Below, one piece after another: positions 1 through 8,110 of a stretch of 64,000 bases of DNA. Each line of letters begins with the position of its first letter. Positions within the stretch are counted from its first letter, which is position 1. Both the position numbers and the translations under genes were made by a program. The notes below the pieces were generated by a model that made no database searches, was not told the DNA's origin, and saw only the letters and a list, made by a program, of their open reading frames with translations. The DNA is from Paenibacillus wynnii. GTDB taxonomy: Bacteria; Bacillota; Bacilli; Paenibacillales; Paenibacillaceae. The stretch covers positions 310,001 through 374,000 of the forward strand of contig NZ_JQCR01000003.1 of assembly GCF_000757885.1 (NCBI RefSeq). The letters are read 5' to 3'.

Positions 1-586
1 CGTCTGCATAGGGCAGGTGCTCTTGCATCGCAGAGGACTGCCAGAGCCCTTGATCCTGTAAATTCATGCTGATCCCGCCTTGAGCCCAATACTGAGTACG
101 GTCGCTGACCTCTAAGTCATCCCCTGAAGAGGCAACCTGTACCGAAAGCTTGCGAGTCTCGCCATCCCATACCAATGTTCCCCGCGGGTATTTGGCATTG
201 AACCATCCAGATCCATAGGCTTTCTTGTCCCCACTTACCGGAATGTCGTTCATGATTGCAATAGATAAGAGGTCTTTACCGTAAAAGAAACCGCCATTTA
301 TTCCGTAAGCCGCCACCTGTCTGAGAGGAGACCCCGCGGCCCGTAGAATAATATTCTCAGGAGATACGGACATCATGTGCAGCCTTATTTTTCCCGGACT
401 CTCTTTTTCTAGATAGGAATAGGAGAGGGGGAGGCCGTCAAAGACCTCCTTAGGTTGCGACTCTTTAGCCAGAAATGAAGCTGAAACCCATATCACTAAG
501 GCCAGCAGTGGGATTATGACTAGCAGCCATTGTTTATGTACCCAAAGCTTGCCCAGCCTACGGCTGTCCTCAGTTTGCGCCGACAT
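1..586 (-). CDS. Phosphodiester glycosidase (NAGPA)-like membrane-anchored protein, 3' end cut by window
   Basis: The minus-strand frame is open for 195 codons and runs off base 1, so the C-terminus is missing. Residues about 15-40 hold one hydrophobic segment (LLVIIPLLALVIWV) fitting an uncleaved anchor, with the rest outside. Residues about 95-101 read GINGGFF, the signature seen in NAGPA/DUF2233 phosphodiester-glycosidase proteins; AQGGISM further on also fits. The proposed ATG (584-586) lies inside the last codons of the upstream M42 peptidase gene with a 17-base overlap and no strong ribosome site, so translation is probably coupled. Substrate unknown; a cell-surface sugar phosphodiester is plausible by family only. 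Confidence 0.75.
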   Translation of the reverse strand, partial: MSAQTEDSRRLGKLWVHKQWLLVIIPLLALVIWVSASFLAKESQPKEVFDGLPLSYSYLEKESPGKIRLHMMSVSPENIILRAAGSPLRQVAAYGINGGFFYGKDLLSIAIMNDIPVSGDKKAYGSGWFNAKYPRGTLVWDGETRKLSVQVASSGDDLEVSDRTQYWAQGGISMNLQDQGLWQSSAMQEHLPYAD

Positions 587-1613
587 AAGCGGCCAGCAGC
601 TTGGCTGTGTTTATCACGGCCAGCTTGTGTGTCCGTTCCATAGAATGGGAAGCGTGGACGCCAGGCCCAATGAGAGCTGCGCGTATGTTATTACCGCCTC
701 TTAAGGCGGCAGAAGCATCAGAACCGTATTGCGGGTAAATGTCGACAGCGTAAGGGACAGCCAGTGCCTCGGCCAGCTCTATTAAGCGGCCTGTCATCAC
801 GTAATCATAAGGACCCGATGAGTCTTTGGCACAAATAGAGACATCCGTTTCCTTGCAGCTAAGATCATCTCCCATGGCTCCCATGTCCACGGCGATCATC
901 TCATTGATATCAGCAGGGATCCACGAAGCTCCGTGTCCAACCTCTTCAAAATTGGAGATTAACAGAGAGAGATTGTGCAACGGCTTCCAGCCCTCGCGCT
1001 TCATACTTTCGAGGAGTCCAAGTAATGCGGCGACACTTGCTTTGTCATCCAGGTGCCGAGATTTAATATAACCGCTAGGGGTAATAACCGCTCTGGCATC
1101 AAAAGAAATAAAATCACCAACAGAGATCCCTAGCTTCATAACTTCATCCTTAGAAGAGACCAGCTCGTCAATACGAACCTCCATGTTCTCCTCCTGGCGC
1201 TTGAAATCGCGTGCATCGGGATATACATGGACCGAGGGATGACTGGTCAGAATGGTGCCGGTGTATGTTTTACTGCTACGGGTATGGATTACGCAGTATT
1301 CATTCTCTATGCTGTGCATTGTGAATCCTCCTACAGAAGTAAGACGAAGCGTACCGTTGGATTTAATAGAGCGGACCATAGCTCCAAGCGTGTCTACGTG
1401 AGCGCTGATTCCAATGGTGCGGGAAGGGTCAAGACCTGGAACGGTCAGGATGACACCGCCTTTTTCATTCCAAGTTAGGGGTACATTGAGCGCTGCAGCC
1501 TCTTCGGCAACAAGGTTCATGACCTGTGCAGTAAAGCCACTAGGGCTGGGTGTATCGAGCAGCTTTTTGAGAATGGAAAGAATGTAGTCTTCATTAGGTT
1601 GAATGGTAAGCAA
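570..1613 (-). CDS. M42 family metallopeptidase (glutamyl aminopeptidase/cellulase-M type)
   Basis: A 347-residue cytoplasmic di-metal aminopeptidase, normal family length. Metal and catalytic residues are visible in order: H72 and D74 in AHVDTLG, D189 in RHLDDK, E223/E224 in EEVGHG, D243 in VDMGA and H323 in GVHASHSME. M42 enzymes usually form large tetrahedral complexes that trim peptides. The start is TTG at 1611-1613, set by AGGAGG eight bases upstream. It follows the LapA-like gene by 36 bases and overlaps the next minus-strand gene, so the three look like one transcript. Specificity cannot be read from the sequence. Confidence 0.93.
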   Translation of the reverse strand: MLTIQPNEDYILSILKKLLDTPSPSGFTAQVMNLVAEEAAALNVPLTWNEKGGVILTVPGLDPSRTIGISAHVDTLGAMVRSIKSNGTLRLTSVGGFTMHSIENEYCVIHTRSSKTYTGTILTSHPSVHVYPDARDFKRQEENMEVRIDELVSSKDEVMKLGISVGDFISFDARAVITPSGYIKSRHLDDKASVAALLGLLESMKREGWKPLHNLSLLISNFEEVGHGASWIPADINEMIAVDMGAMGDDLSCKETDVSICAKDSSGPYDYVMTGRLIELAEALAVPYAVDIYPQYGSDASAALRGGNNIRAALIGPGVHASHSMERTHKLAVINTAKLLAAYVGAN

Positions 1614-1649
1614 GGGTTAGTCCTCCTGTTCATTATTGGAAAATAGTAG

Positions 1650-1970
1650 CTAAAGCTGAGTCGAATGGGAAGTTGATATCCGATCATCTTCGATATTCAT
1701 AGACTCCATAGAAGTATTGGCCTCACGGAGTTTAGTTAGTTCTGCGGTCAAAATTTTGATTTGTTTTTGCAGCCTGTATTGGCGGAATATGCCGTAAGAG
1801 CCCACAATGATTCCACCAATAAGGGCACAGCCGAGGATCACTAGAATAAGCGGGATACTGACTACATCGAAACCGAAATTAACCTGGACCGGATCTACGT
1901 TGATAACAGCAAACAGGGCTGTTAGCAGAGCGAAGATAAGACCGGCAATAAGCGACCATTGAATTTTCAT
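1650..1970 (-). CDS. LapA-family (DUF1049) small membrane protein
   Basis: A 106-residue protein with two membrane helices at about residues 5-25 and 38-62, then a cytoplasmic coiled-coil-like tail (LQKQIKILTAELTKLREA). The motif FAVINVDPVQVNFGF between the helices is characteristic of the lipopolysaccharide-assembly protein A/DUF1049 family, which is also common in Gram-positives where its role is unknown. ATG start with AAGGGGC upstream. It is the first gene of a probable lapA-like, M42 peptidase, NAGPA-like unit on the minus strand. Confidence 0.85.
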   Translation of the reverse strand: MKIQWSLIAGLIFALLTALFAVINVDPVQVNFGFDVVSIPLILVILGCALIGGIIVGSYGIFRQYRLQKQIKILTAELTKLREANTSMESMNIEDDRISTSHSTQL

Positions 1971-2017
1971 AAAGAGCCCCTTTTTGAGAGTGATTTTACT
2001 TTCATACGGTCTAAATG

Positions 2018-2047
2018 TTAAAATCCCCTGCCCGAAGCGGGCAAGGG
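2018..2047 (-). terminator. Likely terminator after pepF
   Basis: On the minus strand a GC-rich hairpin (TGCCCG pairing with CGGGCA around a short loop, 2025-2047) is followed by ATTTTAA. It sits 27 bases beyond the pepF stop. The T run is short, so efficiency is uncertain. Confidence 0.6.
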
Positions 2048-2073
2048 ACTATTGTAATTCTACGCTTCCCGTG

Positions 2074-3864
2074 TTACTTGGTCAACTCTTCCATCTGAGC
2101 GATTACACTTTCAAAAACACTCATCGCTTCGCGGATCGGTTCTGGAGAAGACATGTCAACGCCGGCTTTAGTCAAAATGTTAATGGAGTAGTCGCTTCCG
2201 CCACTCTTCAGAAAACCGAGGTATTTGTCCACCGCCGGTTTGCCCTCTTCAAGAATTTGCTTGGCGAAGCTGGTTGCAGCCGAGAATCCAGTCGCATACT
2301 TATACACGTAGAAGCTGTTGTAGAAATGCGGGATTCTGGCCCACTCCATCTCGATGTCCTTATCTACAACCATACCCTCGCCATAGTACTTCACGTTGAG
2401 GTCATAATAGATCGCTGAAAGATCCTTGGAAGTTAGAGATTCACCTTTCTCAGCACGCTCGTGAATAATCTTCTCAAATTCAGCGAACATGGTTTGCCGG
2501 AACACGGTAGTACGGAACTGGTCGGCATAGTAGGTGAGCAAGAACATTTTTTCCTTCGGATCTGTGGACTTATTCAACAGGTAATCCATCAGAAGAGCCT
2601 CGTTGGTAGTAGAAGCCACCTCTGCCAGGAAAATCGTATATTGGGCATCGCGGTATTTCAGAGCATTATCTGAATAATACGAATGCAATGCATGGCCCAT
2701 TTCATGAGCCAATGTGAACATACTGTTGAGATTATCGTTATGGTTCAAGAGGACATAAGGATGGGTGCCGTAGGCTCCCCAGCTGTATGCGCCTGTACGT
2801 TTGTTCTCGTTCTCATATACATCTATCCAGCCTGTGTCGTAGCCTTCCTGAAGTACGCTCAGATAGTCTTCACCCAGCGGTTTAAGCCCTTCTTTGGTAA
2901 TCTTCTTGGCTTCTTCAAAGGTGATATCCATTTTATATTCATCAACAAGTGGTGCAAATAGATCATACATATGTAGCTCATCTACACCAAGGAGCTTTTG
3001 ACGGAGCTTCATATAACGATGCATCAACGGCAAGCTTTCGTGAATGGTATCAATAAGGTTCGTGTAGACCTCTTTTGGAATGTTGTCGCCGTATAGTGAC
3101 ATTTCCAGTACAGAAGGATATTTGCGCACTCGTGAGTAAAATACGTTTTTATTAACATTGGCGCTGAGTGTTGCAGCGATTGTGTTTTTCTGTTTGCCAT
3201 AGGTTTCATAGACTGCCTTAAAAGCGTTCTTCCGAACCTCGCGGTCTGGACTTTCCAAAAACTTAATGTAGCTGCCATGCGTTAATTCAACTTCTTTGCC
3301 GTCTTCATCCTTAATCTTAGGGAATTTCAAATCGGCATTATTCAGCATGCTGAATATACTTTGCGGTGCTTGGGAAAGGTTGCCTACTTGTGCTAGCAAG
3401 GCTTCTTCGGCTTTAGAAAGAACATGCGCTTTCTCGCGTTTCATCTCTTTGAGAGTGAAGGTGTAGTCAGATAACTCAGGATTCGCAATGAATTGATCCA
3501 GCGTTTCTACAGGCAATGCTAGAATTTCCGGTGTTACAAAAGAGAGTGCCTCACTGGCTTCTACATTCAGCTGCTTCGATTTCTGAGCCAAACCTTGGTA
3601 GACAGAGTCAGCGGTATCTTCATCCTGCCGCATGTGCGCATATACATAAAGACGTTCGGTATTTAGCGATAGCTTATCATCCAGTTGGAAACAATCCTTT
3701 AGGGCATCAGGGGAGTCCAGCTTACCCTGAAAGTCGGAAGCTTTTTTAATCAGCTCTTTAGCTTCTTCATATGCTTGATCCCATTCAGACTGGGAAGAAA
3801 ACATGTCTTCAAGCTTCCAGCGATTTTCGGCAGGCACTTCACTTCTCTTCAATAATTGTTCCAT
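2074..3864 (-). CDS. pepF: Oligoendopeptidase F
   Basis: M3-family zinc metallopeptidase of 596 residues that cleaves short peptides in the cytoplasm. The zinc site HEMGH is at residues 387-391 inside AHEMGHALHSYYSD, with the third ligand Glu about 25 residues later in EVASTTNEAL. The chosen ATG (MEQLLKRSEVPAENRW) has GGAGG six bases upstream and matches the family's usual start and length. The same frame stays open 42 codons further upstream to a TTG at 3990 that also has AGGAGG at eight bases; see findings. Followed by a hairpin terminator. Confidence 0.96.
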   Translation of the reverse strand: MEQLLKRSEVPAENRWKLEDMFSSQSEWDQAYEEAKELIKKASDFQGKLDSPDALKDCFQLDDKLSLNTERLYVYAHMRQDEDTADSVYQGLAQKSKQLNVEASEALSFVTPEILALPVETLDQFIANPELSDYTFTLKEMKREKAHVLSKAEEALLAQVGNLSQAPQSIFSMLNNADLKFPKIKDEDGKEVELTHGSYIKFLESPDREVRKNAFKAVYETYGKQKNTIAATLSANVNKNVFYSRVRKYPSVLEMSLYGDNIPKEVYTNLIDTIHESLPLMHRYMKLRQKLLGVDELHMYDLFAPLVDEYKMDITFEEAKKITKEGLKPLGEDYLSVLQEGYDTGWIDVYENENKRTGAYSWGAYGTHPYVLLNHNDNLNSMFTLAHEMGHALHSYYSDNALKYRDAQYTIFLAEVASTTNEALLMDYLLNKSTDPKEKMFLLTYYADQFRTTVFRQTMFAEFEKIIHERAEKGESLTSKDLSAIYYDLNVKYYGEGMVVDKDIEMEWARIPHFYNSFYVYKYATGFSAATSFAKQILEEGKPAVDKYLGFLKSGGSDYSINILTKAGVDMSSPEPIREAMSVFESVIAQMEELTK

Positions 3865-4076
3865 TGTAATCCTCCTTGAATGATGATATGAAGTAGGCAT
3901 ATTCTTTACCGGAAGCCTGGCGGATAGTAAATCACCCGAAAGCAGGCTAAGCGTTAGCAGAATAGGGAGTGACTTGGTTGGTATGGACAAATGGGCTGCC
4001 TCCTAGTAATCAAAGGTCAGCCTAGTATGTCCTACCAGATCAAGATTATTTATCCTTATCCTGCGTTGTACAGAAT

Positions 4077-4247
4077 TTATGCCAACAAACTATAGATAAC
4101 GAAAACAAAAGCCAATACAATCATAATTACTGCTGTCAAAGCCATCCCCCGCTTAAGCTTGGGAGGCATCTTGTCCTTACCCATAATGAGTACTGCACCT
4201 AGGCAAAGGACAAGAATTACATAAATGGTTAGGTTCTCAGTGTCCAT
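4077..4247 (-). CDS. Small two-helix membrane protein
   Basis: A 56-residue open frame: ATG at 4245-4247, TAA at 4077-4079. Two hydrophobic stretches (LTIYVILVLCLGAVLIMG and LTAVIMIVLAFVFVIYSLL) are separated by a basic turn with KDKMPPKLKRG, giving a helix-turn-helix hairpin in the membrane. It starts only five bases after the stop of the 77-residue gene upstream, so the two are probably co-transcribed. The ribosome site is weak (AGG). No family recognised. The coding case rests on the coherent hydrophobic pattern and tight spacing. Confidence 0.6.
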   Translation of the reverse strand: MDTENLTIYVILVLCLGAVLIMGKDKMPPKLKRGMALTAVIMIVLAFVFVIYSLLA

Positions 4248-4252
4248 TATGC

Positions 4253-4486
4253 TTATACCTGTTTGAATGCTGCGATGATGTTTTTATACTCTTCTTCATT
4301 GTCTTTGTATGACTCTTTGTTGAAGCGATTGTTTACCCACTGCATCATGGCAGGACGGCTTAGAAAAGTATGGGTTTCTTCTCCCCATTGATCAGAAATT
4401 TCTCGAAGGACAATATATTTTCCTTGTACTTCAACGGTCATCATGTTCCATTTGTCTGTTTTGTATATTTCATGTTTTTTAATCAT
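4253..4486 (-). CDS. Conserved-looking small hypothetical protein (77 aa)
   Basis: Soluble, charged 77-residue protein starting MIKKHEIYKTDKWNMM, with no membrane segment. ATG preceded by GGTGGG at a suitable distance. Its start faces the cold-shock gene, so the 170-base gap between them holds divergent control signals. It appears to form a two-gene unit with the small membrane protein downstream. No known domain is recognised; the mixed helix/strand pattern is compatible with a small regulatory or DNA/RNA-binding fold, but nothing specific shows this. Confidence 0.7.
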   Translation of the reverse strand: MIKKHEIYKTDKWNMMTVEVQGKYIVLREISDQWGEETHTFLSRPAMMQWVNNRFNKESYKDNEEEYKNIIAAFKQV

Positions 4487-4584
4487 TGTTTATTCCCACC
4501 CTGGCTATTTTTGGCTTTTGGGTCAATGATAACGCACACACGAAGGGAAAAGCAAATTAAATCCACTTTATGCTTGTTCCTCAA

Positions 4585-4613
4585 TTGATTTGAAGAAAAT
4601 GCTGGAGTATAAT
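4585..4613 (+). promoter_or_regulatory. Sigma-A promoter of the cold-shock gene
   Basis: TTGATT (4585-4590), a 17-base spacer and TATAAT (4608-4613). The predicted transcript begins near 4620, about 38 bases before the start codon. Confidence 0.75.
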
Positions 4614-4658
4614 GTAAGTATACGCCATATATGGCGCTATTTTTAGGAGGTTGTTCAT

Positions 4659-4856
4659 TTGAAAGGTACAGTTAAATGGTTTAATGCAGAAAAAGGTTAT
4701 GGTTTCCTTCAAGTTGATGGCGGCGAAGATGTATTCGTTCACTTTTCAGCAATCCAAGGCGACGGTTTTAAGACTTTGGACGAAGGCCAAGCGGTTGAAT
4801 TTGATGTTACTGACGGTAACCGTGGACCCCAAGCAGCTAACGTAACGAAATTATAA
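4659..4856 (+). CDS. Cold-shock protein (CspA family)
   Basis: A 65-residue single OB-fold RNA/DNA chaperone, exactly the family length. RNP1 (KGYGFLQV) and RNP2 (VFVHFSAI) are intact. The start is TTG at 4659, set by AGGAGG eight bases upstream; there is no in-frame ATG nearby. A 14-base palindrome (4622-4635) lies in the very short leader just before the ribosome site. A strong terminator follows after about 85 bases, so it is monocistronic. Which csp paralogue it is (cspB, cspD and so on) cannot be told from the window. Confidence 0.96.
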   Translation: MKGTVKWFNAEKGYGFLQVDGGEDVFVHFSAIQGDGFKTLDEGQAVEFDVTDGNRGPQAANVTKL

Positions 4857-4942
4857 GAAACGGCTTAGACAGCTCATCTGTCTGCTATAAATATACTGCT
4901 AGTAAGATTCGTGGATTCATGTCCACCAACTAGTCATAGATT

Positions 4943-4975
4943 ACACAGTTCTCTTTTGGGAACTGTGTTTTTTTC
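4943..4975 (+). terminator. Terminator of the cold-shock gene
   Basis: ACACAGTTC pairs with GAACTGTGT around a short loop and is followed by seven T. Textbook Rho-independent terminator. Confidence 0.92.
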
Positions 4976-5024
4976 ATGCATTCATCTAAGTAAGTGGGCT
5001 GAGAAATGTGTTGGTGTATAGGCT

Positions 5025-5054
5025 TTGACCGAACGTATAAGGAAATGATAAACT
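5025..5054 (+). promoter_or_regulatory. Probable promoter of the yebC-like gene
   Basis: TTGACC (5025-5030) and TAAACT (5049-5054) with an 18-base spacer, about 60 bases before the ATG. Confidence 0.5.
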
Positions 5055-5117
5055 AGAATCGTACCCTTTGTTTGGGAAAAGAGAGTAGAAAGTCATTTTG
5101 ATGGGGAGCGTTACGTC

Positions 5118-5861
5118 ATGAAGTTTAAATTATTTAAGGATCGTAAAGGCAAGGCCGATCAAGCCAAGAATAACAAATTCGTTAAGCTGGCTCGCGAAAT
5201 TTATGTCCAGGCACGTAAGGGTGGGCCTAATCCGGAGGCAAACTTCGGACTGAAGACAGCTATCGCCAGCGCAAGATCTATCAATATGCCTGTTGATAAT
5301 ATCGATAGAGCGATTAAGAAAGCCATCGGCGGTGGAGAAGAAGTTGATTACGAAGAAATTTATTATGAAGGTTATGGGCCTGGCGGCGTAGCAATTATGG
5401 TCAAATGTCTTACAGACAACCGTAACCGTACGGCTGCTGATGTTCGGTCCATTTATAATAAACGGGGCGGCAATATGGGAGAGTCCGGCTGCGTTTCTTA
5501 TATGTTCGATGAGAAAGGCGTTCTGGTAATAGACCGCGAAGCCTTCGCAGACTTGGATGAAGATACGGTGATGATGCAGTCTCTGGAGGCAGGTGCGGAG
5601 GATTTATCTGTATCTGAGGAAAGTTTTGAGATTCTTACACATCCTCATGAAGTTGAGGCCGTAAAAAGCGAGCTGGAAGCACAGGGCTATACTTTTGCAA
5701 GCTCTGAGGTCCGCTGGATTCCACAGAATACGATTGATGTCGAAGGTGAAAATGCTGAAAAACTGCTCAAAATGATGGATGCCTTCGAGGACAATGATGA
5801 TGTTCAAGATGTATACAACAATTTTGAAATCAGTGATGAGGAAATGGAACGTATCGGCTAA
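5118..5861 (+). CDS. YebC/PmpR family protein
   Basis: A 247-residue three-domain YebC family protein. Core motifs are clear: FVKLAREIYVQARKGGPNPEAN, MPVDNIDRAIKKA, YEGYGPGGVA and LTDNRNRTAADVRSI. Family members were annotated as DNA-binding transcription regulators, and some are now linked to relief of ribosome stalling at proline runs. The N-terminus (MKFKLFKDRKGKADQAK) differs from the usual MAGHSKWxNIK start, so it belongs to a variant subgroup. ATG with GGGGAG upstream; own promoter and own terminator. Confidence 0.92.
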   Translation: MKFKLFKDRKGKADQAKNNKFVKLAREIYVQARKGGPNPEANFGLKTAIASARSINMPVDNIDRAIKKAIGGGEEVDYEEIYYEGYGPGGVAIMVKCLTDNRNRTAADVRSIYNKRGGNMGESGCVSYMFDEKGVLVIDREAFADLDEDTVMMQSLEAGAEDLSVSEESFEILTHPHEVEAVKSELEAQGYTFASSEVRWIPQNTIDVEGENAEKLLKMMDAFEDNDDVQDVYNNFEISDEEMERIG

Positions 5862-5883
5862 TAGGGTGATGATTTGAATATTA

Positions 5884-5927
5884 AAAGGACCTTGCTCTCT
5901 GAAGTAGTAGAGCAAGGTCTTTTTATA
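5884..5927 (+). terminator. Terminator, probably bidirectional
   Basis: GGACCTTGCTCT pairs with AGAGCAAGGTCT around a 10-base loop, followed by TTTT. It lies between the converging yebC-like and nitroreductase genes, and A-runs on the other side would let it serve both. Confidence 0.88.
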
Positions 5928-5954
5928 TAGTAAGGCAGTACCTAAGCTTACCGC

Positions 5955-6605
5955 TTACTCAATGACAGTTAAGATTTCTGTTACTTCCTTGCGCGCCATA
6001 ATTTTTCTCGCCTGTATCGCAGGATGGCCAAGAGCAACGACCATATTGATAACCCGATCGTCTGGAATAGTCAAATAATCACGAAGCTCTTGTTCAGCCA
6101 GCAGGACGGGGCCAGTCAATGGACAAGTCGCCAGACCTTTGGAGTGAGCAGCGAGCATCATGTTTTGAATAGCAAGACTGCTGCTCTTTAAAGATTCCTC
6201 AGCCCATATAGATGCACTTCCAAATTCAAGCGGATCAAAGATCCGATCTCGAAACTTGGATGCATATGGAGTACTGAGACATACAAGCAGCACCGGTGCA
6301 TTATTGAACGCAGTGGCATAAGGTCCGAAAGATTTCAGCAGTAGTTTTGCTTCCTTTTTAAGGCCTATATCTTCAGCTGCAGCTGCTAGAATATGAAGCT
6401 GCTTCCAAGTAATGGTGTCAATCTCTTTTATCTTATCGCGATTCATTATGGCAATAAATTCCCAAGTTTGTGAATTGGTATCGCTTGGTGCATAACGGGC
6501 GCAATCAATAATATCATGAATGTCGCTGACGGTGACACTTTCCTCACTGAAGTCTCTAATACTCCGCCGTGACTGTACTAGTTGCCTGAATTCTTCAAAG
6601 AGCAT
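5955..6605 (-). CDS. Nitroreductase family FMN-dependent oxidoreductase
   Basis: A 216-residue NAD(P)H:FMN oxidoreductase fold. The N-terminal FMN-phosphate motif RRSIRDF, the APSDTNSQTWEF flavin loop and the C-terminal ALGHP are all visible. Such enzymes reduce nitro-aromatics, quinones or flavins; the natural substrate is not predictable. ATG start with AGGAGG nine bases upstream. It may be transcribed with the MFS gene that lies about 55 bases beyond its start on the opposite side of the operon order, but no shared promoter was identified. Confidence 0.9.
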   Translation of the reverse strand: MLFEEFRQLVQSRRSIRDFSEESVTVSDIHDIIDCARYAPSDTNSQTWEFIAIMNRDKIKEIDTITWKQLHILAAAAEDIGLKKEAKLLLKSFGPYATAFNNAPVLLVCLSTPYASKFRDRIFDPLEFGSASIWAEESLKSSSLAIQNMMLAAHSKGLATCPLTGPVLLAEQELRDYLTIPDDRVINMVVALGHPAIQARKIMARKEVTEILTVIE

Positions 6606-6660
6606 TTCTGTTTTCCTCCTACAGTTGTTACCAGGTACTAATAGCTGATATTAAAACTAA

Positions 6661-7929
6661 TTATAACGTAATTTTTGGAGGCTGAGAAGTCTCATCTGTT
6701 TCGAGAGGGGTATGCTGTATAGTCGGATGAATACCTGAATCCAATGCATGTTTGCCAAGAAATCCAGCACAAGCAGCAAGTGAAAAAATCATGGCTACGG
6801 TGTAGAAGAAGGATCTTCCGGATTCTTCAAATATGATCCCTCCGAAGGTACCGCTTAGCAGACCTGCAGCGCTTGACCATACAACAGTGAAAATAGCAAG
6901 ACCTGTAGCGCGTAAGTGGTCTGGAATGATCCGAGAAATGTAGCGAACCGCGGTCACATAATAAATTCCAAAGGTCACGCTGTGCATAGCTTGAATGGCA
7001 ATCACTGAGCCTGGATGATCCGCCCAGGACATAAGAATGAAGCGTACTGCATACATAAGGCTGGCAAATGCAAGCAGTGGCAATTCTTTAAATCTATCAC
7101 CGTACTTACTAAGTGCGAAGAATACTGGAATCTCACTGAGTGCGGATGTAAGCAATGCCCATCCAATGAGTTCGTCTCCTGCGCCCATCTCCTTAAGGCT
7201 GACAGTTAAAAAAGCTTCGTTCATGCGGTGGCCTAAAGCCAGAACAAAGACGCAGCTAAAAAACCACAGTACCTCTTTCTGAAAAAGAATCTCCCGCAGC
7301 CCGTTTTCTTTGGGCTTTGGAACCTGAGAATTTGCATTTCTTTTATTAGGAGTGTCAGGGGTAATTTTCTTAACATCCTGCAACCACCATGTAATGATGA
7401 GAGCCGTTATAATTATGATGAGACATAATGTCATGCTCCAGGAAGTTCCTAAGGCTCTAAGAATATAGCCAATGGTTAAAGCAAAGAACGCATAGCCGAG
7501 CGAACCGAACACCCGTATAGATATGAAGTTGCGGCCATGTTTCTGTGCGGTTTTAATAGCCATTGTATCTGCGAGGGGGAAAACTGGGTAATAGAAGAAA
7601 TAGAAAAAGGACAATATAAGCATAACTGATGTAAACTCGGTAGCTTTCGATAATAGGAGTACCGAAATCAATTGTCCGCCTAATAAAATCATCATAATTT
7701 TCTTGATTGTACCCAGCCGATCACTTATCATACTCCAAAATAGATTAGAGAGAATGGAAATTAGCGGTCCTAAGGAATACAATAGACCTACCTGAGAATT
7801 GCTGAAGCCCAGATGTCTGTAAAAAAGCGGGAAATAGGAGACCGCTAGAACACTGGTGCCAAAAATGGTGAACATAAACGCACGAAGCCAGTTCTGATCA
7901 CTATAACTGCTGTGGGGATACTCTTTCAT
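6661..7929 (-). CDS. MFS transporter (LacY/nucleoside-permease-like, PF12832 type)
   Basis: About 422 residues with 12 predicted membrane helices and a charged central loop (ITPDTPNKRNANSQVPKPK). The N-terminal run FGTSVLAVSYFPLFYRHLGFSNSQVGLLYSLGPLISI resembles the sugar/nucleoside symporter branch of MFS (HcaT, YwbF). Two starts are possible: ATG at 7929 and an in-frame TTG at 7953. Neither has ideal spacing (GGAGG lies between them), so the start is uncertain. Transported compound unknown. Confidence 0.87.
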   Translation of the reverse strand: MKEYPHSSYSDQNWLRAFMFTIFGTSVLAVSYFPLFYRHLGFSNSQVGLLYSLGPLISILSNLFWSMISDRLGTIKKIMMILLGGQLISVLLLSKATEFTSVMLILSFFYFFYYPVFPLADTMAIKTAQKHGRNFISIRVFGSLGYAFFALTIGYILRALGTSWSMTLCLIIIITALIITWWLQDVKKITPDTPNKRNANSQVPKPKENGLREILFQKEVLWFFSCVFVLALGHRMNEAFLTVSLKEMGAGDELIGWALLTSALSEIPVFFALSKYGDRFKELPLLAFASLMYAVRFILMSWADHPGSVIAIQAMHSVTFGIYYVTAVRYISRIIPDHLRATGLAIFTVVWSSAAGLLSGTFGGIIFEESGRSFFYTVAMIFSLAACAGFLGKHALDSGIHPTIQHTPLETDETSQPPKITL

Positions 7930-8052
7930 AACCTTGTAGTTGCACTCCTCCAATTAAGAAATACGGATAGTATAGCATAAGTAAAGTATACATGTGGGTT
8001 AAAACAGCGGTGTAATAGAATCTTTTATAGGTTCGATAAGTGATTTTGTTGT

Positions 8053-8081
8053 TTGTACAAATACGATGATCATATTATAAT
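8053..8081 (+). promoter_or_regulatory. Sigma-A promoter of the sesquarterpene synthase gene
   Basis: TTGTAC (8053-8058), a 17-base spacer and a perfect TATAAT (8076-8081), about 30 bases before the GTG start. Confidence 0.75.
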
Positions 8082-8110
8082 AATGTTGATTTGGATAAGG
8101 AGACAACAAT

